Positions 8,761 through 16,492 of a DNA stretch of 21,014 nucleotides are shown here, piece by piece. Where the stretch lies: assembly GCA_004335635.1 (NCBI GenBank), contig QAXH01000837.1, forward strand, positions 229 through 21,242, written 5' to 3'. Source of the DNA: Chloromonas sp. AAM2. Lineage: Eukaryota > Chlorophyta > Chlorophyceae > Chlamydomonadales > Chlamydomonadaceae. Under the pieces are notes generated by a model. The model was not told where the DNA came from and searched no databases. It saw nothing but the letters and a program-made list of their open reading frames with translations. The position numbers and the translations under genes were made by a program. Position 1 is the stretch's first letter. Every line of letters starts with the position of its first letter.

Positions 8761-9290
8761 TTGCATGAACCTAGACCACACAACAAACCTGGGCCGGCCC
8801 GTGTACCAAGTCTGAGTCCCTGGGTTTCTGGGTGCTGCCTAAGCGCAATCATGCAGCGGCCCGGTGCATGCATGCACCCGGTTGGCCGATACCATACTGA
8901 GAAGCACAGAGGCCAAAGTCCAAGCCGTACAATGGTAACGCCTTCAGGTCTGTGGGCATCTGGCAGGTATCGAAGGTGTACCACGTAACATCATGTCTCT
9001 ATTTTGCACGAGAGTGCCGGATACCCACGCCAGCATCTATGCCATGACTGCCATGGGTTTCCTGTGCAGACTCAGAAACCGAAAGACCTGTCCGTGCCAC
9101 AGAAGGATCTTCAGGTCTCTGGGTGTCCTGCCTGAATCAACGCCCCTGGTGCAGCAGGCAAGTGGCTACCACCAGCTCATGCCGTGTTTGCCATGATATG
9201 GACTTACAGGTACAGATTTGGAAACCCAGAAACCCAGAGACCTGAGTGTACATGAAGGCCATGATGTTGTTCCTGGGTCTATGGGTCGCT
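8761..9290. repeat. 840-bp-offset duplication, copy 1
   Basis: This segment aligns to 9601-10130 with an offset of 839-840 bp held from about 8761 to 9250. Anchor pairs are GGGCCGGCCCGTGTAC with GCCGGGCCCTGTGTAC, CTGAGAAGCACAGAG in both, and CTTCAGGTCTGTGGG in both. The copies are well diverged by substitution, so the duplication is old. Inside the copy are several monomers of about 162-165 bp, each containing GGTCTCTGGGT-like and AACCCAGAGACCTG-like ends. Confidence 0.75.
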
Positions 9291-9419
9291 GGACGTCTTG
9301 CGACTACCACTGGAGGTCACTGAACGATCATGGGTGTCCACCAGGGTGTCATAGGCTACAGACAGGCTCACGGATGCAGCCCCTTTAAGTTGCTGTGGCC
9401 AAGGGCGTAACGGCGGTAC

Positions 9420-9585
9420 TCAATGAGCGTGCACAACAGCAAGTGTTGGGTGGTCACAACAAGGGCCGCCGGTTGGCATGATGTCGTGTAGCACGCCAGA
9501 GCTGACTGTAACAACGAAGTTGTTGTTAGCAACAGCAGCTGTTGTGTGGCAACAGAAGGTGGTGGTAACAACATCGCGCGTTGTG
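9420..9585 (-). repeat. diverged repeat family, block 3, minus orientation
   Basis: This is the inverted counterpart of 7186-7300. On the minus strand a frame of about 60 codons is open and reads TTTFCCHTTAAVANNNF, then VLHDIMPTGGP. The 7186 copy gives ATTVCCHITAAVADNSL for the same part. The matching peptides suggest a once-coding segment. It separates the two 840-bp-offset copies and does not share the monomer sequence of its neighbours. Confidence 0.6.
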
Positions 9586-9600
9586 AAGGCACATTCAAGT

Positions 9601-10130
9601 TGCAAGAGCCTCCACCACGCTACAAATTGAGCCGGGCCCTGTGTACGAAGTCTAGGTGCGGCCTCAGTCCAACCATGCAGCAGTCAAGTGCATGCGTGCA
9701 GCTGGTTGGATGACACCAAGCTGAGAAGCACAGAGCCCAACGTCCAAGCCTAACACGGTAACGTCTTCAGGTCTGTGGGTGTCTGGCGGTATCTGGGTGT
9801 GCAGCGTGAGATCATGCCCATTAGTTTGGCAGGAGAGTGCCGAAAGCACTATGCCAAGCCAGCACCTATGCCGTGACTGGCCCTGTGCAAACTGAGAAGC
9901 TCAGGGACCTGGAAACCTGCATGTACCGTAGGGTCTCCAGGTCTCTGGGTTGCTGGGTGTGCTGCCCACAAGTCGTGCCCTTGGTGCAACATGCAATTGC
10001 CTGCCTCACTCTGTGCTTATGCTACAATTGCCATAATGTGAGATTCCAGGTATAGATCGAGAAACGCAGAGACCCAGAGACCTGCATGTACCGTAGGGTC
10101 TCCAGGTCTCTGGGTTGCTGGGTGTGCTGC
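9601..10130. repeat. 840-bp-offset duplication, copy 2
   Basis: This is the second copy of the segment at 8761-9290. Its right part runs into the clearest stretch of the monomer array. The start of its homology (TTGCAAGAGCCTCCACCACG against TTGCATGAACCTAGACCACA) lies directly at the end of the interposed block 3, as expected for a tandem duplication of a unit of about 840 bp. Confidence 0.75.
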
Positions 10131-10450
10131 CCACAAGTCATGCCCTTGGTGCAGCAGGCAAGTGCCTACCTCTAGCTCATGCCACCTTGTCAGGATGTGC
10201 AATTCCAGGTACAGACTTCCAAGCTCAGAAATCCAGAGATCTGAGTTTACTGCGGAAGGGCCTTCATATCTCTGGGTTGCTGGGTGTGCTGCCCACACGT
10301 CAGGCCCTTGGTGAAGCAGGCAAGCATCTGAATCTGTGCCATGGTCGTCGTGAGAATCTCCTAGGCGCAGACCAGAGAATCTGGAGACCCAGATACCTAG
10401 CTGCACCGTCTTTGGTCTGTAAGTTCTTGGGGAGTCAGGCGTGTTGTCTG
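9910..10450. repeat. tandem monomers of 162-165 bp
   Basis: TGTACCGTAGGGTCTCCAGG recurs at 9922 and 10087 (165 bp apart). TCTCTGGGTTGCTGGGTGTG recurs at 9942, 10107 and 10269, the last step being 162 bp. A weaker copy ends near 10450. Both periods are multiples of three. On the minus strand a 169-codon frame (10526 to 10017) stays open across the array and shows a repeated peptide near CLLHQGHDLWAAHPATQR. Older monomers extend left to about 8810, and an inverted monomer lies at about 7036-7130. It may be a satellite or a decayed repeat protein. Confidence 0.8.
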
Positions 10451-10720
10451 GCAAGCAGCCGACGGTATAGCAGGCATGATTGTCTTCATGTACGTCGTTC
10501 GCATGCCATGAATGTATGTCCATCAATTACACCGGCATACCAGTCGGCAGCTAGCCAGAACATACATAGTAACATGTGGTATACGCATGCTTGCTGGTGC
10601 AGACCGTGTATGCATGTACACCTGCTAGGTTCTCCCTCCCTTACATCCCTTCTCTTGACCCCCTGCATCCTCCCTTTCAAACAACTTTGAAACAGGTCTA
10701 CATAGTAAAGTGAATGGCGG
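10285..10720 (-). repeat. diverged repeat family, blocks 1 and 2, minus orientation
   Basis: This is the inverted counterpart of 7676-7835 (block 1) and 6905-7140 (block 2). Here the two are contiguous, so the original order on the minus strand is block 1 then block 2. The minus frame from 10734 to 10486 encodes LYYVDLFQSCLKG, then WLAADWYAGVIDGHTF, and shows how block 1 runs into block 2. The right edge lies about 40 bp before the hairpin array. Confidence 0.65.
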
Positions 10721-10764
10721 ACCCTACCTAACAACCAAGCGGCTGACAGCTAATGATCGTGTAT

Positions 10765-11463
10765 GGGGCAGGGTCCCCGCGCTGTAGCTCAGTGGTAGAT
10801 GACGGACCCTGCCCCAAAGCCATATGGCCACAGGTGACTGTCTTTGGGGCAGGGTCCCCGTGCAGTAGCTTAGTGGTGGATGACGGACCTTGCCCCAAAG
10901 CCAAACCTGACGGCCACCTTTGGGGCAGGGTCCCCCTGCAGTAGCTTAGTGGTTGATGACGGACCCTGCCCCAAAGCCAAACCAGCACCTGTCTTTGAGG
11001 CAGGGTCCCCGTGCAATAGCTTAGTGGTTGATAAGGGACCCTGCCCCAAAGCCAAACCAGCACCTGTCTTTGGGGCAGGGTCCCCGTGCAGTAGCTTAGT
11101 GGTGGATGACGGACCCTGCCCCAAAGCCAAGCCATATGGCCACCACTGACTGTCTTTGGGGCAGGGTCCCCGTGCAGTAGCTTAGTGGTTGATAAGGGAC
11201 CCTGCCCCAAAGCCAAACCAGCACCTGTCTTTGGGGCAGGGTCCCCGTGCAGTAGCTTATTGGTGGATGACGGACCCTGCCCCAGAGCCAAACCATATGG
11301 CCACCACTGACTGTCTTCGGAGCAGGGTCCCCGTGCAGTAGCTTAGTGGTGGATAACGGACCCTGCCCCAAAGCCAAACCATGTGGCTACGGGTGGCTGC
11401 CCATGGGGCAAGGTCCGCGTGCGGTAAGTAGCTTAGCTGTGAATGGCGGTCTTGGCCCCCATG
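10765..11463. repeat. array of nine long-stem hairpins with A-box-like loops
   Basis: Nine inverted-repeat units span 10765-10815, 10842-10900, 10918-10976, 10993-11051, 11068-11126, 11154-11212, 11229-11287, 11315-11373 and about 11402-11463. The typical stem is CTTTGGGGCAGGGTCC pairing with GGACCCTGCCCCAAAG (16 bp), around a loop of 27 bases. Linkers come in two main lengths, 16 bp (CCAAACCAGCACCTGT) and 27 bp (with CCATATGG), which gives periods of 75 or 86 bp. Eight of nine loops contain TAGCTYAGTGG or a close form that fits the pol III A-box consensus TRGYNNARNNG. The first unit, with TAGCTCAGTGGTAGA, is the most tRNA-like. No B-box was seen. Open minus-strand frames exist, but the 86-bp periods break the frame. 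Confidence 0.95.
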
Positions 11464-11983
11464 ACAGCTGGTAACCATCTCCTTGTACCTCAGCATCCCA
11501 AGAAACACTGTGACACCAGTACTTGCTTGGTCTCTTATCAGCATTCAAGACTCGTTCTCGGCTGATTCATGGGATCTTGGCTGTTGTATCGCAATGCCCC
11601 TTGTTCAGGGACATGATTCTTAATCTCGGTGCTTTGGAATCCCCCCCGCCATTCTCCAGCGCACAAGCCCCTGGAACGTCTGGCAAGCCTCTGGTGTGAG
11701 CGCATGCTGCACGGAACATAGAGTCTGAAGCGCGCGATGCATTTGTTTGCAGATTATTCTTCGAAACGCTGGGTGACTGGGGTGGATATGGCCGCCACCA
11801 CCAAGCATCAGGTACCACACATTAGCCCACTGGTCCTGGTGTGGTATCGCACCAGGATTACACAAGTGCACAGAAATCGTTCCCGGACGCAAGGAGTGCA
11901 TTCTATCATACAAACTTCTATTTGTGGCTGATAAATCCCATTTCTGGTGATTTCCGAACCCTTTTACCAATGTACCAGACATC
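11464..11983. other. no supported gene
   Basis: This is unique-looking sequence between the hairpin array and the foldback element. One short interval, 11755-11810, has an acceptor-like TTTGTTTGCAG before it and a donor-like CAG/GTACCA after it. It could encode a peptide such as ETLGDWGGYGRHH, but no partner exon was found. A C-run lies at 11641-11647. Confidence 0.4.
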
Positions 11984-12269
11984 CATGCATGGTATTTCGT
12001 TTAAAATACGATATCTCTGTGATTATTGGTACATATTCTGTCATTAATCACCCGTGACCCCAGGTTCTCCTTCGATTATTGGTACATATTCTGTCATTAA
12101 TCACCCGTGACCCCAGGTTCTCTTTCGATTATTGGTACATATTCTGTCATTAATTACCCGTGACCCCAGGTTCTCTTTCGAAAGAGAACCTGGGGTCACG
12201 GGTAATTAATGACAGAATATGTACCAATAATCACATAGATATCGTATTTTATACGAAATACCATGCATG
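11984..12269. mobile_element. foldback (MITE-like) element with internal tandem copies
   Basis: The ends are inverted: CATGCATGGTATTTCGT at 11984 pairs with ACGAAATACCATGCATG ending at 12269. The AATACGATATCT-like sequences inside the ends also pair. The middle is a palindrome centred on TTCGAA at 12177-12182. The left arm carries three 53-bp copies (from 12021, 12074 and 12127), the right arm one (12180-12232). No coding capacity was seen. The flanks (CCAGACATC on the left, AACAGATGAG on the right) do not give a clean target-site duplication. The architecture fits a small non-autonomous DNA transposon. Confidence 0.8.
12127..12232. repeat. perfect 106-bp palindrome
   Basis: The third 53-bp copy (12127-12179) is the exact reverse complement of 12180-12232, including the private variant TAATTACC where the two outer copies read TAATCACC. 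There is no loop spacer, so single strands would fold into a perfect 53-bp hairpin. Perfect identity argues for recent formation or gene conversion. Confidence 0.92.
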
Positions 12270-13145
12270 AACAGATGAGAATCTTGCATAAGGCCTGTGC
12301 GGCGTCCGGAGGAAACTGTGCGGAGGCCATTCGACCGGCAGGAGGTCGTGACAAGCCAAACCAACTGATGGCTGGTACGGCCGGAGAAGCAAGTTAGGCT
12401 TGTGCGTGTCTGTCGACCTTATGCGCGGCTCGCCAGGGTTTGCATCGCAGATGCATGACTTGATTTGCAGGTATCTGGCGCGCGGAACCTTTACGACATG
12501 CCGTCACAGTTTGCATGTCTTGTCAATTGTCTTGTCATGCCTTGTGGTCTTGTGGTTCTGGCTGGTCGGTAGGCCTCAATGCAGGCTGCTACACGGCAAG
12601 ACGACAGCATGCTGCCCAGCACGCCGATCACGTGGTCTGATCGTTGATCGTCCGTCGCGCTGGAATGGACTTGACTTCTTATGGTTGGCTATGCCTTGCG
12701 TCGATGAACCTGGAGAAGAGACAAGCGCAGACAAGAGAGCGCTCCTCTGTTGGTCAGATTTGTCTGGGATTGTGCAGGGAGTTCGTAGGCGGCACACGCC
12801 CACGTGCAACCGACTGTCGGTTTCAATCTCGGTCTGATCGATGTCGGAGCTTCAAGAATCGCTGCACATCTTATCTGTATAGCTTTGAATCAGTCAGGTA
12901 AAGGCGTGGGCATTGTGCCCGACTTCAAGGCTATGAACGCGCCACGGCCTTAAGAGGTGAGCTGATCTCACGGAACACGAGAGCGAGTTGGATTGCAGAT
13001 GACTTTGATACGCCGGAGGACCTTGCACCACGACCTTACTTCTGCACTGCGCTGAACGCACGTCGGAGCTGAGCTAAAAATTGGGCATCTGCACCGCCAG
13101 CTCGCACTGACACCTGTGCACTGCTGCTGCATTGCCGTTGTGCAG
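12270..13145. other. no supported gene; possible 5' region of the next gene
   Basis: Frames here are short, with mixed composition. A donor-like CAG/GTAAAG at 12899 and a 55-codon stretch ending at 13073-13075 (WIADDFDTPEDLAPRPYFC) are weak exon-like signals. They might be upstream exons of the three-exon gene, but no consistent phase could be built. No TATA box was found close to the ATG at 13173. Confidence 0.35.
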
Positions 13146-13172
13146 AATTGTGGGTGGCAGCCTGGCTCCGTT

Positions 13173-16100
13173 ATGTCTCAGGATCAGTTTACCAGTCAGC
13201 TTTTGAGACTGAAGCCCGTCCGCACTATAGAAAGTAGCGCCGAGATGTTCCCAGCGAGTCGCCACCCATATGCCAGCCTGGCAACGGTTACAGGTGACAC
13301 CCTGTCCGGCCACGAAACCTGCTGGGACGGTGACTTGGCGCAGTGCACAAGCAACGCTCAAGGATCCTCTGAGGTAGGTACCACCAGACTTCTGTCTAGA
13401 ATGCACCCCACATTATGATCTCAGCAAATCGCATTGTCCAATGTTGTCCACGGCGCTCCGGATCAACCATGATCTTCACCCAAAGATTCCATGCTCGGAT
13501 GTCTACCGGTTTGTGTCCTTGCTGGCCACGTCCTGACTGTTTGTCCGTGTCTGCAGGGCGCTTCGCTATGTAGATTTCGTGGCAGGTTTCTCAACACCTT
13601 GGCAGGCGTTACACCTTGGCAGTGTTAAAAGGGAATGCAACAAGGGAGCAACAAACCATAGCTATGCTAACGAGGAGTCACCTGCTGCTTCCTTGTCCAA
13701 CGCAGAATTCAGGCCTTAGCAGCCCAGCTGTCATTTGCAACGGGTTTTCCACCGTGGACGAAATGCTCGCGCACCTTCTCACTCCAGTAGGTTCTAAGCG
13801 TCAGCACAGCCCGGCGAGTGGCGACGACATCTTCTTTTGGCCGCACGACACCAACGGCCTTGAGCAACCTGGCCCAGCAAATCATTTTGCCAGACAGCAC
13901 TCGACGATTGCGCTGAACACGGGGTCGCGTTCTCCCAGCGCTGGCACACCAAACGCTAGCAGCCAGGAACTAGACCAAGAGACCGAGGCTGACTGCGAGC
14001 TAGCGCTGTACAACGTGAATATGGCGCGCTTGAGCAACTCGCAATCATCTGCGCCCACGCCATTCCCGCAGCAGCAAGCTCCAGCCGGGTTCATCTGCCG
14101 TCAGCCAAGCCCGCTCCTCACTCCTTCGTCACCGCCTGTACACCTGACCCCTCGCCGTGTTTCACGCTCACTGAGCTTCACCCCCATGCAGTGGAATGCC
14201 GTCGATACCACCACCATCTCCAAACCCATCCAGCCGGTGCTGCCTCCTTTGCACACCCTCCAACCCACCTCGCCTACCCTCCCCGCCGCACACACAAAAG
14301 CCACTGGATCAGCGCCCAACTCCCAGTCACCTCTTGTCTTCCTTCGCAAATGCATGATTCCCTGTGCTCAATCTCCCACGCCCCTCCACCGCCAGCCAGC
14401 CAGCCACCAGCCGGGCAGCGGCACCAGCTGCCTAACAGCGTCTGGACCAGCAGCCAATGTGGCGCAGGCAGCAGCTGCTGCTGTGGTGCAGGCTGCAGCA
14501 ATAGCGGCCAACAGCGGCAGTGGTGCTTCAGCCACGCACAGTGAGAGTGCCAGCCAACGCGTGCTGGACGCTGCTGTGTCGAGCCAGGGGAAAGCTAAGA
14601 GGCGAAGGCGCGGTCAGGATTCCGCTGGCAATAACGCTGTGGGCTGGATGTCTGGACAGCTGCGCCCACAAAACGTTGAGGTGGGTGTCATGGGCCAATC
14701 CCATCCGAACTTTGATGTAGCAGGTCAGCTGCATGCGCAGCTACACATACCTTTTTTTACCTCAGTTTGCCCAGGCGGTGTCCATCCGGTTTGATGTCCT
14801 GTAGCGCCTTGCATGATCACACAGTGCTTACTTTACATGAATTAAATCCAGCGCTGCTTGCTTCAGTCAACGCTTTCCTGCGCTGTGTGTGAATGTGCTG
14901 CCAGCATCGTCTCGCGCAAACTGCCATTTGTTCATTATGCATCGTCTCGCGCCCCTGTTATGTTCTGTTCTTCTGCATTTGGTGTCGCCTGCCTCATTTG
15001 TCGCAGCAGTTGCAGTTGATTACACTGCAAACTGCTACTCTTTCTACATCCAGCTGTTCCTTCTGGAGCCTTTCACAGTGTTCCTTGCATTGTGCAATAC
15101 ATCGTGGTGTAGGTTGATGCACTGGTGGCCTCCTCAAGCCGTGGCCTGCTCACCAACCCCAACGCCACTATCATGGCAGCCAGATTCGACAGCCCCAGCC
15201 AGCCATGCCAAGCAGTGTCTGGTACCGCCGCCTCTACCAGGGGTGTGCTGCGGGGCAAGCCAATCAGTGCACGCCACGCCGTCCCTCGGCGTCTAAGTGG
15301 TGGCATTCTGACGGCTGCTATCCGTCAAAACGTTTGGGCACGTGCACAAGCTGAGACTGAGATGCCCGCCGCACAACAGAAGAAGCAGCGCCGAGCCGCC
15401 ACACCAGCCACACCAGCCGTGCCAGCTGCGCCAGCTGTGCCGGCCACAGCAGCTGCAGCCACCACAGCTTTGCCAACTGCAGGCATGCCGGCTGCCAACG
15501 CACCAGTCACTGTGCCAAAAGCTGTGATTATGCAAGCTGCTGAGGATCCGCCATACATTGCCGCTCCAGCCAGAGTGACAAGCCCTGTGAGCAAAAGCCA
15601 GGCAGATGTCATAGCTGCTGACACTGCAACAGCCGGAGAGTGGGCAACATTGCTTGGGCAGAATGGGGTGTGGGAGGCTGAGTGCGGCAGTGGGACGCCA
15701 GTGTGTGGCACAGAGCCGCACAATACCACACCATTCAATTCTCCCTTCAGCGCTGCAGCGGCATTTACTGCCTTCGCTCAACCCAACATGCCTAAGGAGG
15801 ACGGAATGGCCGATTTCGGCCCCCTCTTCACCAACGCTAGTGGCATGCCCAGACGTGGCTCTGGCGTTGTGGCTGGCATTCTCGCGGAGGCCCGCAGCCT
15901 GGCCGGTCGTGGACCGCTGCTGCTGCGACCGGAGGCGATGCTGGAGGCAGCTGCTGCGGCTGGCACTGTGGCTGCACTCGTGGCCCAGACAGATGACAGG
16001 ATCAATCAGCTGCTTTGGGACGCTGACGCAGCGCAAATGCAGCGTGTGGACGACGGCAGAATTGTTGTGGCTGCCATGGCTGTAAGTTGTGATGCCGTCA

Positions 16101-16492
16101 GTGCGAGCATGGACGAAACTGCGTGGGGACGCCCTACCACTGCCACGACTGACGCGCGTTTCCTGGATTCAAACGCCGTGGGGTTTGGCGCGAGCCGCTG
16201 TACGGAGGTGTCACACAATGTCGCGTACCCCGGGGAGCTTGGCTGGGCACAACCATTTGAGGAAGAGAGTACGGGCGTCAGGCCGCTGCAGGCTACAAAC
16301 AACAATTCATCGCTGCTTGAAGATGCGCGCATCTTTGAGGAGATGTTTCAGACCGGCGCCAACACCGATATGGCATTCCTCAACCACGACATGGCGGTGG
16401 TGCTAAAAAACCTGGCATCGTCACAACCGCCAACGCCCAGTGGGATTGCTGGGGGCTCGTATGGTACGGCTGTCGAGCACTTCCTCGACTGA
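13173..16492 (+). CDS. large low-complexity, probably nuclear protein, unknown family
   Basis: Three exons, 13173-13373, 13706-14680 and 15113-16492, all join in phase 0 and give about 851 residues from the ATG at 13173 (MSQDQFTSQLLRLKPVR). An acceptor-like GTTGTGCAG ending at 13145 means the gene could start further upstream. Exon 2 is Ser/Pro/Gln-rich and has TPRRVSRSLSFTPM. An Ala-rich helical stretch (NVAQAAAAAVVQAAA) precedes a basic cluster KRRRRG near residues 365-370, a plausible nuclear localisation signal. Exon 3 has an Ala/Pro/Thr/Val repeat-like linker near 486-530. More ordered segments follow (ILAEARSLAGRGPLLLRPEA; DDRINQLLWDADAAQM), and the C-terminal region is acidic (ARIFEEMFQTGANTD). 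This composition is common in chlorophyte regulatory proteins, but no DNA-binding or catalytic domain is recognised. The function is unknown. The long open exons with matching phases make the gene itself credible. Confidence 0.7.
13374..13705 (+). other. intron 1 of the three-exon gene
   Basis: The donor is CTGAG/GTAGGT at 13374 and the acceptor GTCCAACGCAG ends at 13705. Length is 332 bp, phase 0 to phase 0. An alternative acceptor TGTCTGCAG near 13557 would soon meet stops in the frame that leads into exon 2, so the later acceptor is preferred. Confidence 0.6.
14681..15112 (+). other. intron 2 of the three-exon gene
   Basis: The donor is GAG/GTGGGT at 14681 and the acceptor CGTGGTGTAG ends at 15112. 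Length is 432 bp, phase 0 to phase 0. The region is T/C-rich towards its 3' end. A weaker alternative donor, GAT/GTAGCA near 14717, is also phase 0 and would add about 12 residues. Confidence 0.65.
16082..16291 (+). other. exitron candidate inside exon 3
   Basis: A consensus donor GTAAGT at 16082 and an acceptor CCGCTGCAG ending at 16291 delimit exactly 210 bp (70 codons). Both edges fall between codons of the open frame. Retained, it encodes part of the protein (from VSCDAVSASMDE onward). Spliced, it would join ...VVAAMA to ATNNNSSLLEDA without a frame change. Confidence 0.4.

Noticed and set aside
8397..8984. 195-codon minus-strand ORF
   Set aside because: Part of it lies in the duplicated monomer array, and the homologous part of copy 2 is in a shifted frame with stops. 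It also overlaps the plus-strand candidate gene's 3' region.
10780..10815. A true tRNA gene at the first hairpin unit (TAGCTCAGTGGTAGA)
   Set aside because: There is no acceptor stem, anticodon arm or GGTTCRANNCC B-box at the right spacing. Only the A-box-like segment fits.
10728..11544. Long minus-strand ORFs with repeated ALGQGP...LLHGDPAPKT peptides over the hairpin array
   Set aside because: The 86-bp periods shift the frame, so the peptide changes to LWGRVRHP-type partway. Three ORFs in different frames tile the array. Openness follows from the repeat composition and not from coding selection.
11755..11810. Short exon flanked by plausible acceptor and donor
   Set aside because: It is only 56 bp, with no partner exons in phase and no recognisable peptide. 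It is noted in the intergenic entry only.
15293..16036. 247-codon minus-strand ORF opposite exon 3 of the three-exon gene
   Set aside because: It is Cys/Ser/Trp-rich with no domain and fully antisense to a long open exon, so it is a shadow frame.
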